This document shows, one piece after another, positions 1-6,584 of a DNA stretch of 12,324 nt. The stretch comes from JBOFFI01 sp051657245. Lineage in GTDB: Bacteria > Pseudomonadota > Alphaproteobacteria > Holosporales > JBOFFI01. Under the pieces are notes generated by a model, which was not told where the DNA came from, made no database searches, and worked only from the letters and a program-made list of their open reading frames with translations. Each line of letters opens with the position of its first letter. The first letter of the stretch is position 1. The position numbers and the translations under genes were made by a program. Location of the stretch: NCBI GenBank assembly GCA_051657245.1, contig JBOFKI010000068.1:1-12324 (forward strand), in the 5' to 3' direction.

Positions 1-1020
1 TTCAAAGCTGCCTACAAAAATTTGAAAAGCCATGATTTGCCAGGGACTTGAAGCGTGATCCAATAGATAAGGGCACAGTATAACAAAAATACACGCTAAT
101 TTCAAAAAAAACTTAATAATTTTAATTGGATAGATGCGATAGCTCAATTGAGCCCAAATAATATTTGCAATAACGAAAAAAATGGAAACGATGAAATTAT
201 TTTGAAGTAATTCTGATGGTGTATAATCAAAAGAATCTGTTAAAATGTTACCACAATAGATGAAAATAAAATAAAACCAAATTGGGCCTGTGCAAAAAAT
301 AAAAAACATTGCCAGAACTGTTTTGTAATCCACTTTTTGTGAGAGCAAAGAATCTGGTATATATTTGCTTTCTTTTATTTTTTTCATATTTTGGATGAAT
401 TCAGGCGTTTCTCGAAGCGTCGTTCGTGCAACAGACCCAACCACAGCAACGGTGGCCCCAAAGAAAAAAACAGGCCGCCAATCATAGGAAAACGCGGTAA
501 CTAGGGTAGCAATTCCAAGGGCTGCCATGCCGCCAACGCTTGCAGAAACCTCCAACCAAGCCACCGCGGGATAGCGGGCAGGCAGGGGCGTTGTTTCGGT
601 TAGGTAAATGCCAGCTCCCACAAATTCTCCCATGGAGGACATGCCTTGAATAGCTCGACATAAGGTTATGATCCAAGCTGCTGCAATACCAATGCTTTCA
701 TAGGTTGGAACAAAAGCCATGGTAATGCAAGAAAAAGACATCATCAAACTGGTCACCACGACAGTGTGCTTACGGCCAATTTTGTCGCCTATGTAGCCAA
801 AGAGCAGAGCGCCTATGGGTCTGAAAACGAAAGTAGAACAAAACGCAAAGGCACCTAGCAAGGAGGCTGTAAAGCCTGTTGCTTTAGGGAAAAATAGCTC
901 ATTTAAAAATACGGCCATATGGACGTAGAGCATCAAATCAAAATATTCGAGAAAAGTGCCCGCTTGCAACAGAGCCGTTGATTCTTTTTGTTGAGTTGTG
1001 AGAGACGAAAAGAAACCCAT
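1..1020 (-). CDS. ProP-like MFS transporter (metabolite:H+ symporter type), 3' end beyond the window
   Basis: The reading frame is open from the ATG at 1020-1018 to base 1, giving 340 codons with no stop; family members are usually about 410-440 residues, so roughly the last two helices are missing. It is an inner-membrane secondary transporter of the major facilitator superfamily. Visible marks are the first helix with LEYFDLMLY (residues 24-32), the loop 2-3 signature GYIGDKIGRK (75-84) and R122-xx-QG-xxxx-GE132 in helix 4, the pattern of the proline/betaine and dicarboxylate symporter branch. Alternating hydrophobic segments continue to the edge. A ribosome binding site GGGAGG lies five bases upstream of the ATG. 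The substrate cannot be told from sequence. Such transporters are often multicopy in Rickettsia-like and Holospora-like bacteria, where they are thought to import host osmolytes or metabolites. Confidence 0.93.
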   Translation of the reverse strand, partial: MGFFSSLTTQQKESTALLQAGTFLEYFDLMLYVHMAVFLNELFFPKATGFTASLLGAFAFCSTFVFRPIGALLFGYIGDKIGRKHTVVVTSLMMSFSCITMAFVPTYESIGIAAAWIITLCRAIQGMSSMGEFVGAGIYLTETTPLPARYPAVAWLEVSASVGGMAALGIATLVTAFSYDWRPVFFFGATVAVVGSVARTTLRETPEFIQNMKKIKESKYIPDSLLSQKVDYKTVLAMFFIFCTGPIWFYFIFIYCGNILTDSFDYTPSELLQNNFIVSIFFVIANIIWAQLSYRIYPIKIIKFFLKLACIFVILCPYLLDHASSPWQIMAFQIFVGSFE

Positions 1021-1047
1021 TGAAACCTCCCAAATTCTTTTTTCTGA

Positions 1048-1075
1048 AATGTAAAAAAAAAGATATAATAGTCAA
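1048..1075 (-). promoter_or_regulatory. Possible promoter of the MFS gene
   Basis: On the minus strand TTGACT (1075-1070) is followed after 16 bases by TACATT (1053-1048), about 27 bases upstream of the start codon. The -35 matches five of six consensus bases and the -10 four of six. The surroundings are very AT-rich, so other -10 choices are possible. This is only a consensus match. Confidence 0.35.
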
Positions 1076-1109
1076 TATTTTTTAAATTAATTTTGAAAAA
1101 TATTTTATC

Positions 1110-1137
1110 GCAGGTCGAGAGGCGGGGGAATTACAGA
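1110..1137. repeat. Possible second, degraded palindromic repeat copy
   Basis: On the minus strand this stretch reads SVIPPPLDLR before a stop, again resembling the VIPAKAGIQ-type repeat, and contains a C-rich run opposite GGCGGGGGAA. The stem is no longer complete. The call is weak and depends on the better copy about 190 bases away. Confidence 0.25.
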
Positions 1138-1297
1138 CATATTAACAAGTCCTACACTTCCCCATACCAAACCTCAAACACGTAAATCTAAAAATTTTAT
1201 CTCGCCTCATCAATTAACATCAAAACGCGTCGACTAAATCTAGCAGCATCATCTCCAGTAGCATTGGATATGGCAAGTCTTAGATTTTTTAGGTTTT

Positions 1298-1331
1298 TCC
1301 TGGATCCTCGCTTGTACGGGGATGACAAAGG
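1298..1331. repeat. Palindromic dispersed repeat element (VIPAKAGIQ-type), single copy
   Basis: The core is a stem of ATCCTCG (1304-1310) and CGGGGAT (1317-1323) around the loop CTTGTA, with one G-T wobble. Read on the plus strand the element gives FLDPRLYGDDKGG; read on the minus strand it gives FVIPVQARIQ. These are close to the stock translations LDPRLRGDD and VIPAKAGIQ of the short palindromic repeats scattered between genes in many proteobacteria. Only one full copy is visible here, so repeat status rests on this family resemblance. Confidence 0.6.
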
Positions 1332-1463
1332 GGGACGGAAAGGACAACCTTATGAAAATTTTTTTATCAGATACGGTCTCAAACCCTAATAAAAAATTAA
1401 AGTTTTCTTGTTATTCTGTGAGCTGCGATGAATTGATACGAAAACGTAATATTAGAGAATTTG

Positions 1464-3242
1464 ATGAATCCCTTGCGTCCAGAAGAAGTCTTTCATTTTT
1501 GGCCGCGCATGGTTCAAAAAGCTGCAGATCAAGCATCGTTAGCTTTTTCTAGTTTCGTTGAAACCAGCTCCCAAGCAGCTTCTTCTCCGTTTAGCCCTTT
1601 TTCCATGGGAAAGCTCTTTTCTGAAGCTATGGAGCAGCTGGCTCAAAATCCAGTGACTGCTGTCAAAGCCCAAGAAAATTTAGCGTCCGAATTTTATGAC
1701 CTGTGGATCCAAACCTTAGAACAAATGCAAACAGGGCAGGTTGCATCTATTATTGAACCAGAAAAAACAGATAAACGGTTCAACCACCCTAAATGGGACG
1801 AAGATCCTTTTTTTAATTTTATCAAGCAAAGCTATTTGCTTACATCTAAATGGCTTTTGTTTGTTGCAGATAATGTGCCTGAGCTGGACGAGAAGCAACG
1901 CCATAAAGTTTCTTTCTATACGAAGCAAATTTTGGATGCAGTTTCTCCATCTAATTTTCCTTTGACGAATCCTAAAGTGATTGAAAAAATCATTGAAACA
2001 AAAGGAGAAAATTTAGTCAAAGGGTTTGAAAATTTTATGGAAGACCTCAAGCGTGGCAACGGCCAGCTCGCCATTTCCATGACCCAGCCAGATGCTTTTA
2101 AGTTAGGGGTTGATCTTGCAACAACCCCTGGGCAGGTAGTGTTTCAAAATCCTTTGTTTCAACTGATCCAATACCACCCCACCACAGAAAAAGTTTTAAA
2201 AGCTCCGCTTCTGATTATTCCGCCGTGGATCAACAAGTACTATATTTTCGATTTGCGTTCTAAAAACTCTTTTGTGAAATGGGCGGTAGATCAAGGTCAC
2301 ACTGTCTTTATGATTTCTTGGGTTAATCCAGACGAAAGCCTGGCTCAAAAAACCTTTGAAAATTATATGCTGGAAGGGTTGGGTCAAGCTTTAAGCGTAG
2401 TTCGGGAGATCACATCTGAGCCTAAAGTTAATTTTGTAGGATATTGCTTGGGTGGAAATTTACTGGCGTGTTTTTTATCTTACCTGGCATCTAAACGACG
2501 AAATGAGGTGCTCACCGCAACCTACCTTGCAACGTTAATCGATTTTTCCAGGGCAGGGGACTTAAGTGTTTTTATTGATGAAGAGCAGCTTCGAGCCCTT
2601 GAATCTAAAATGGCAGAGAAAGGCTATTTAGATGGGAGATCCATGGCGATTACGTTTAACCTGCTTCGGGCAAATGACCTTATTTGGTCGTTTTTTATCA
2701 ACAACTATCTGCTTGGGCAAGAGCCTTTTCCTTTAGATTTTTTATATTGGAATGCGGACTCAACCCGCATGCCAGCAGCGATGCACAGTTATTATCTGCG
2801 AAATATGTTTCAAAAAAATCTGCTGCGAAAAGCTGGCGGTTTAAATCTGGGTGGCGTTCCCATTGATCTTCAAAAAATTAAGGTACCCAGCTTTATCATC
2901 GCAACCCGGGAGGACCACATTGCGCCGTGGCGGTGTTGTTATGCAGGCTCCAAATTCTATCGAGGTGATAAAGAATTTGTGTTGGCCACCTCGGGGCATG
3001 TGGCGGGTATTATCAATCCAGCTGATTCTGGAAAATATAGTTACTTGACGAACCCAAATGTTGAAAAAAATCCTTTGGAATGGCTAAAAAAAGCTAAGGA
3101 AATCCAAGGGTCTTGGTGGCCTTATTGGCAAAAATGGATTCAACGCTATGCCAAGGAAACAGTTCTCTCTCGTAAAATCAACCACCCGAAATTTCCAAAT
3201 CTTGAAGATGCGCCTGGGTCTTATGTGCGGGTTAAAGGTTGA
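1464..3242 (+). CDS. phaC: Class I poly(3-hydroxyalkanoate) synthase
   Basis: PhaC polymerises hydroxyacyl-CoA into polyhydroxyalkanoate on the surface of storage granules. The 592-residue protein has the usual class I length. The N-terminal half is the PhaC N-domain and the rest an alpha/beta-hydrolase fold. The lipase-like box GYCLGG places the catalytic cysteine at residue 328; the partner aspartate is D484 (in TREDHIAPW) and the histidine H512 (in TSGHVAG). These spacings closely match the Cupriavidus necator enzyme (C319, D480, H508). I chose ATG 1464 with AGAGA about seven bases upstream; the TTG just before it at 1461 is in frame and possible. No phaA, phaB, phaR or phasin gene is seen, so precursor supply must be encoded elsewhere. 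No clear terminator follows. The catalytic triad is intact, so the enzyme should be active. Confidence 0.97.
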   Translation: MNPLRPEEVFHFWPRMVQKAADQASLAFSSFVETSSQAASSPFSPFSMGKLFSEAMEQLAQNPVTAVKAQENLASEFYDLWIQTLEQMQTGQVASIIEPEKTDKRFNHPKWDEDPFFNFIKQSYLLTSKWLLFVADNVPELDEKQRHKVSFYTKQILDAVSPSNFPLTNPKVIEKIIETKGENLVKGFENFMEDLKRGNGQLAISMTQPDAFKLGVDLATTPGQVVFQNPLFQLIQYHPTTEKVLKAPLLIIPPWINKYYIFDLRSKNSFVKWAVDQGHTVFMISWVNPDESLAQKTFENYMLEGLGQALSVVREITSEPKVNFVGYCLGGNLLACFLSYLASKRRNEVLTATYLATLIDFSRAGDLSVFIDEEQLRALESKMAEKGYLDGRSMAITFNLLRANDLIWSFFINNYLLGQEPFPLDFLYWNADSTRMPAAMHSYYLRNMFQKNLLRKAGGLNLGGVPIDLQKIKVPSFIIATREDHIAPWRCCYAGSKFYRGDKEFVLATSGHVAGIINPADSGKYSYLTNPNVEKNPLEWLKKAKEIQGSWWPYWQKWIQRYAKETVLSRKINHPKFPNLEDAPGSYVRVKG

Positions 3243-3249
3243 TCAGACT

Positions 3250-3510
3250 TCAGCCCACATTTACCAGTTTCACCTCAGTTTCTTCAATTTCAGGTTTCTC
3301 CTTCGGTTTCGGCGTTTCTATCGGGTTAGAAGGTTCAGTATAAGACTCTTTGTATAACGTGAATGGTTTATGCCGTCTTTGAATTTATAAACAGCATTAA
3401 TTTCCACTCCAACTATGGCTTTGTTTTTAAGCACTAGTCCTGAAAAAATAAAATTAATGATACACTTTGTGATGTCGTGATCGCATTTAAAAAAAGGTTA
3501 AACCGTCAAA
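3250..3510 (-). pseudogene. Frameshifted remnant of an unidentified gene between dsbA-like gene and phaC
   Basis: On the minus strand two consecutive frames look coding and join if one base is restored. The upstream part (about 3488 to 3370) reads IFSGLVLKNKAIVGVEINAV and then YKFKDGI. The downstream part (about 3366 to the TGA at 3252-3250) reads KPFTLYKESYTEPSN, then a proline/lysine/glutamate-rich tail (PIETPKPKEKPEIEE) and KLVNVG. The break falls in the A run at 3367-3369 (minus strand), where one lost A would explain it. A second break probably lies at the seven-base T run (3495-3489), beyond which the frame of the dsbA-like gene reads FDGLTFF. No start codon or ribosome binding site is visible. 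The family is unknown to me. It sits immediately downstream of the dsbA-like gene on the same strand. Confidence 0.55.
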
Positions 3511-3516
3511 GGGATT

Positions 3517-4167
3517 CTAGGGAAGATATTTAGCAACAACGGTTTCAACCTGCTTAAGCTCTGCGTGTTCTATGCGCTCAAGGGAAAGCTTTTGGGTTAA
3601 ATTTTTAGGATGGCTTATCACAAAAACCAAGGGAACTGATTCAAGCTTTGTGAGGGTTTTTTCTCGTAATTTAAATTCCATCAAGCGCTTTAAGTAGGCT
3701 TTGTCTTCTAAACAGATTTTTATTGCTTCTTTAGATAACCCCTCTTCTTGGGCTATCTGTTTTAAAAATTCTCTTGGGTCTTGCTGATTCAGCCATTTTT
3801 CTTGTTTTTCATAAAATGCTTTCCGAAGTGGTTCCGATTTTTCTGGCTGGCACCAACACAAAAGAGAGGCAATCAAAGACGGGCCATCTGTTGGATAGTC
3901 TCTGGAAATAATTTGTAGCTTGGGATATTTTTCAAGTAAATTTCCCATACTTTTATGAAATGCAGCGCAAGCATTGCAAGAAAGCGATGTATAAACCACC
4001 ACTGTGCAGGTTGCAGACTCTTGATTTCCCAACAGATGCTGAAATGGGAAAGGAGGGGTTTGGTTCAGCAATTGCTCAGCTTTCAGGGAAATCTCTGGTT
4101 CAGCTTTTGCTTTGAAATTAAAAAAAAGCATGCTGCCAAACAAAAATGCATATATCACAAGTTGCAC
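3517..4167 (-). CDS. Exported DsbA-like thiol:disulfide oxidoreductase (thioredoxin fold)
   Basis: This predicted periplasmic protein of 216 residues would introduce or shuffle disulfide bonds in exported proteins. Residues 1-22 form a hydrophobic export segment ending in AKA, with a likely cleavage after A22. The thioredoxin-fold active site is C64-N-A-C67 in YTSLSCNACAAFHK, followed by RDYPTDGPS (89-97), a pattern common to DsbA-like proteins of Rickettsiales relatives. The cis-proline loop is probably SVPLVFV near residue 180. Extra cysteines are at 54, 104 and 106. The start is a GTG at 4167, supported by AAGGA eight bases upstream. The frame continues upstream for about 20 codons with more basic residues but no standard start, so the export signal could be longer with a rare start. 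No DsbB partner is in view. Confidence 0.88.
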   Translation of the reverse strand: MQLVIYAFLFGSMLFFNFKAKAEPEISLKAEQLLNQTPPFPFQHLLGNQESATCTVVVYTSLSCNACAAFHKSMGNLLEKYPKLQIISRDYPTDGPSLIASLLCWCQPEKSEPLRKAFYEKQEKWLNQQDPREFLKQIAQEEGLSKEAIKICLEDKAYLKRLMEFKLREKTLTKLESVPLVFVISHPKNLTQKLSLERIEHAELKQVETVVAKYLP

Positions 4168-4266
4168 AGGCCAAATCCTTTCGATTTTTTTAATCCCGCG
4201 TGCTTCCCCTATTCTTTTCTACAAAATTTTGCTTTTTTTGAAAAGTCATTTTTCACAAGGGTTATT

Positions 4267-4287
4267 TTGGAAAAAATATCTTTCCAA
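4267..4287. promoter_or_regulatory. Perfect inverted repeat in the dsbA-like/atpB divergent region
   Basis: TTGGAAA (4267-4273) and TTTCCAA (4281-4287) form a perfect 7-base inverted repeat with a 7-base AT-only-but-one spacer. The right arm covers the proposed -35 box of the atpB promoter. The spacing, about 14 bases centre to centre, suits a dimeric repressor or activator, but no regulator is identified. Confidence 0.35.
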
Positions 4288-4309
4288 TTTTTGATTTTTT
4301 CTTTATAAA
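4281..4309 (+). promoter_or_regulatory. Possible promoter of the atp F0 operon
   Basis: TTTCCA (4281-4286) and TATAAA (4304-4309) are separated by 17 bases, about 56 bases upstream of the atpB start. The -10 matches five of six consensus bases and the -35 four of six. This is a consensus match in AT-rich DNA without experimental support. Confidence 0.4.
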
Positions 4310-4365
4310 AACGTCATGCATGGTTGGTGATGAACAGCAGACAAACTGGCGTGGAAATTTGAGAG

Positions 4366-5091
4366 ATGGCACAAAGCCCTTTGCAACAATTTTTGATCAA
4401 ACCGTTAGTACCATTTCACGTAGCTGGCATTGATTTATCTTTTTCTAACGCATCCTTGATGATGGTATTGGCATGTTGTGTTGCATTGGTTTTTTTGGGA
4501 TGGGGTAGTCTGCGAGACTCCCTCGTGCCAAAAGGGGGGCAAAATGTTGCGGAATGGGTGTATGAATCCATTTTAACGCTTCTGGATGAAACAGCAGGAC
4601 AAGAGGGGCGACCTTTTTTCCCCTTTGTGTTGGCTCTTTTTATTTTTATTTTGTTGGGGAATATGTTGGGCATGCTGCCCTATAGCTTCACTTTTACTAG
4701 CCATATCATTACGACCTTTGCCCTTGCTATGCTGGTGTTTTTGCTTGTGACTGGGATTGGGATCATCCGCCATGGAACTCATTTTTTGAAATTATTTCTA
4801 CCCAAAGGAACGCCTGTTTGGATGGCACCGTTTATCATCCCCATTGAGCTTTTGTCCTATTTGTCTAGACCCGTAAGCCTTGCTATTCGTCTGTTTGCTA
4901 ATATGATGGCGGGGCACACCATGCTGAAAGTTTTTGCTGGTTTCACCGTTTCATTGGGGTTTTTAGGGGTAGCCCCTTTTTTGGTAAGCGTTGCTCTGAC
5001 AGCTTTCGAAATTTTGGTAGCTTTTTTACAAGCCTATGTTTTTGTAATTTTGACTTGTCTTTACCTTCATGACGCGCTTTACTTACACTAG
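4366..5091 (+). CDS. atpB: ATP synthase F0 subunit a
   Basis: Subunit a is the membrane stator of the F1F0 ATP synthase and forms the two half-channels that carry protons to the c-ring. The 241 residues begin with LIKPLVPFHVAGIDLSFSNA, the typical alphaproteobacterial N-terminus, which supports this ATG (GGA lies about 12 bases upstream). Several membrane helices follow. The essential stator arginine is R175 in SLAIRLFANMMAGHTML, and the last helix pair ends with EILVAFLQAYVFVILTCLYL. It is first in a four-gene operon. The small atpI gene that often precedes atpB in this group is not present; the upstream neighbour is the divergent dsbA-like gene. Confidence 0.97.
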   Translation: MAQSPLQQFLIKPLVPFHVAGIDLSFSNASLMMVLACCVALVFLGWGSLRDSLVPKGGQNVAEWVYESILTLLDETAGQEGRPFFPFVLALFIFILLGNMLGMLPYSFTFTSHIITTFALAMLVFLLVTGIGIIRHGTHFLKLFLPKGTPVWMAPFIIPIELLSYLSRPVSLAIRLFANMMAGHTMLKVFAGFTVSLGFLGVAPFLVSVALTAFEILVAFLQAYVFVILTCLYLHDALYLH

Positions 5092-5148
5092 TCATGTGTT
5101 TTGTATGAGACATGGTAAAAAAAGATTTTCAAGAAAAGGAAAAAAAGA

Positions 5149-5373
5149 ATGGATGTTGAAGCGGCAAGGATGATTGGAGCGGGGCTAGCGGTTTTTGCTT
5201 TGCTAGGCGTTGGTTTGGGAATTGGGCAGATTTTTTCTACTTTAATCAACGCGATTGCCAGAAATCCCTCAATAAAAGACCAAGTCTTCCCTATAGGAAT
5301 TTTAGGCTTTGCGTTAACAGAAGCGGTTGCTTTATTTGCGTTGCTGATTGCTTTTTTAATCCTCTTTAAATAA
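5149..5373 (+). CDS. atpE: ATP synthase F0 subunit c
   Basis: Subunit c is the proteolipid that forms the rotating ring of F0. The 74-residue hairpin has helix 1 with GVGLGIGQ (20-27), the polar loop ARNPSIKDQ (37-45) that contacts gamma/epsilon, and helix 2 with the ion-carrying E58 in LTEAVALF. A strong ribosome binding site, AAAAGGA, lies eight bases upstream of ATG 5149. Glutamine 27 and E58 recall residues of sodium-binding c subunits, but A59 replaces the serine or threonine that those subunits use, so proton coupling is the better reading. It is separated from atpB by 57 bases and from the b' gene by 16. Confidence 0.97.
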   Translation: MDVEAARMIGAGLAVFALLGVGLGIGQIFSTLINAIARNPSIKDQVFPIGILGFALTEAVALFALLIAFLILFK

Positions 5374-5389
5374 AGGTGGCGTTAAAAAA

Positions 5390-5860
5390 ATGCCTCAGCT
5401 TGATATTTCGACCTACCCGGGACAGCTTTTTTGGCTTTTTATCAGCTTTTTTTTCTTGTGGCTGGTCCTGCATATTGTGCTTGTTCCTCGTTTTTCAAGG
5501 ATTTTTGAAAAACGTAAGCATCATATAGAACAGCTGTTGGCAAAAGCTTCAATTTTACAGATCCATGCTGAAAATTTGAATCGACAAGCCAGTGAACGTT
5601 TAGAACACGTCAAGACTCAAGCGGAGTATCTTATCAAGCAAACAGCAACGGAGGTGGACCTTGAAAGGCGTCTGGAGCAAAAAAAATGTTTGACTTGGTT
5701 GCAAGAAGAGCGTGAAAAAACAGAGCGCAATTTTGTTGAAATTAGGCAAAAAGCTTTTCAAGATATCACCTCTTTGAGGCCTTCCCTTGGGGTTGAGTTA
5801 TTCAAGCGATTTGCTGGAAAATCTTCGATTTTTGAAATAACTCCGCCAAACAAACCGTGA
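5390..5860 (+). CDS. ATP synthase F0 subunit b' (second b-type subunit)
   Basis: This 156-residue protein is one of the two unlike b subunits that pair as the peripheral stalk in alphaproteobacteria and photosynthetic organisms. The N-terminus MPQLDISTYPGQLFWLFISF is characteristic of b', followed by one membrane helix (about residues 10-32), VPRFSRIFEKRK, and a long charged helix with coiled-coil character (about 40-130) that reaches up to F1. Position between the c and b genes also fits the usual operon order. The gene is variously called atpF', atpG or atpF2. The b gene starts six bases after its stop. Confidence 0.93.
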   Translation: MPQLDISTYPGQLFWLFISFFFLWLVLHIVLVPRFSRIFEKRKHHIEQLLAKASILQIHAENLNRQASERLEHVKTQAEYLIKQTATEVDLERRLEQKKCLTWLQEEREKTERNFVEIRQKAFQDITSLRPSLGVELFKRFAGKSSIFEITPPNKP

Positions 5861-5866
5861 ACGAAA

Positions 5867-6406
5867 GTGCCGATTATGATGTCATTGGCTTTTGTGTTGC
5901 TAGATCCTAATTTGTGGATCTTTATTTCTTTTTGTGTTTTTGTAGGCGTTGCTTTTCTCCCCCTAAGACACAAAGCGCTGCTCTTTTTTAGGGAACGTCA
6001 AGAGAGGATTCGCCGCCAAATTCAAGAAGCTGAAGAAATTTTGAGGGAAGCTACGAAGTTTGACGAAGAGGCAATGCTTTATTTTGATGAAGTTGAAAGG
6101 CAAATTCAGGAGATACTTGTTCTTGCAGAACGAGAATCCAGCCACCTTAGGGAAAAGTGCAAAAAAGAAAAAAAACAGATCCAGCTGGCCCATCAACACC
6201 TTTTGGAGGAACACCAAAAAGTTTTAGTTTCTAAATTAAAACAAGAACTGCGTCATATACTATTGGCAAAAGCATTTCAGGAAGCTTCCAATCTTTTTGT
6301 CGCAACCCCCTCCTCTTTTGATTTTTCTGAAATCAAAACCGTTTTGCAAAAAGGTTTTCAGCCTGAAAGCAAGCTCAGTTATGATGCTGTGTTTTTTGAT
6401 AAATAA
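5867..6406 (+). CDS. atpF: ATP synthase F0 subunit b
   Basis: The second peripheral-stalk subunit has one membrane helix near the N-terminus (DPNLWIFISFCVFVGVAF) and then a long highly charged helical region rich in E, K, Q and R. With subunit b' it holds the F1 head still against rotation. The frame opens with GTG at 5867 (179 residues), but neither this codon nor ATG 5876 nor ATG 5879 has a good ribosome binding site; by comparison with family N-termini the ATG pair gives the more usual beginning MMSLAFVLLDPNLW. Close spacing to the b' gene suggests translational coupling. The F1 genes (delta, alpha, gamma, beta, epsilon) do not follow and must lie elsewhere, as is normal in alphaproteobacteria. 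Confidence 0.9.
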   Translation: MPIMMSLAFVLLDPNLWIFISFCVFVGVAFLPLRHKALLFFRERQERIRRQIQEAEEILREATKFDEEAMLYFDEVERQIQEILVLAERESSHLREKCKKEKKQIQLAHQHLLEEHQKVLVSKLKQELRHILLAKAFQEASNLFVATPSSFDFSEIKTVLQKGFQPESKLSYDAVFFDK

Positions 6407-6478
6407 AATCAGTTAAAAACATACTTTATAATATATTTGTCAAAATAATAATAAAATAATATCTGTTTTTTTTATAAA

Positions 6479-6506
6479 TTGATTTTGTTTGTTTATGTGT
6501 TATACT
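6479..6506 (+). promoter_or_regulatory. Promoter of the cold-shock gene
   Basis: TTGATT (6479-6484) and TATACT (6501-6506) are separated by 16 bases. The -10 matches five of six consensus bases and the -35 four of six. Transcription would begin near 6513 and give a leader of about 70 bases. A second, weaker candidate starts with TTGTCA at 6437-6442. Confidence 0.5.
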
Positions 6507-6513
6507 GCGGCTG

Positions 6514-6550
6514 TTTTTTCAAGTTTTTTTTGCTTTTTAATCAGTTTTTT
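6514..6550 (+). promoter_or_regulatory. U-rich 5' leader of the cold-shock gene
   Basis: Four T runs of 6, 8, 5 and 6 bases (6514-6519, 6524-6531, 6534-6538, 6545-6550) lie between the promoter and the ribosome binding site AGGAG (6572-6576). Cold-shock domains bind short single-stranded T- or U-rich stretches, so self-binding is conceivable. Nothing beyond base composition supports this. Confidence 0.3.
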
Positions 6551-6584
6551 ATCGATTTCAACGTTTGAAATAGGAGTTTAACAG

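Larger units (their letters stand above)
1021..1463. other. Gene-free stretch with repeat debris between the MFS gene and phaC
   Basis: These 443 bases hold no convincing intact gene. The left part (to about 1100) is AT-rich and carries the upstream region of the MFS gene. From about 1110 to 1330 there are pieces resembling dispersed palindromic repeats, and a minus-strand open frame of about 27 codons ending at 1197. The last 130 bases are plain AT-rich DNA before phaC. A plus-strand frame starting near 1322 runs into phaC out of frame and has no homology that I recognise, so I do not call it a gene. Confidence 0.6.

Noticed and set aside
482..676. Minus-strand open frame of 64 codons within the MFS gene.
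   Set aside because: It is in a different frame inside a well-supported transporter gene and has no features of its own.
1322..1552. Plus-strand open frame of 76 codons before and into phaC.
   Set aside because: It begins within the repeat, overlaps phaC out of frame, has no ribosome binding site and resembles no family that I know.
3955..4308. Plus-strand open frame of 117 codons opposite the dsbA-like gene.
   Set aside because: It is antisense to a gene with clear motifs and its translation shows no domain or sensible membrane pattern.
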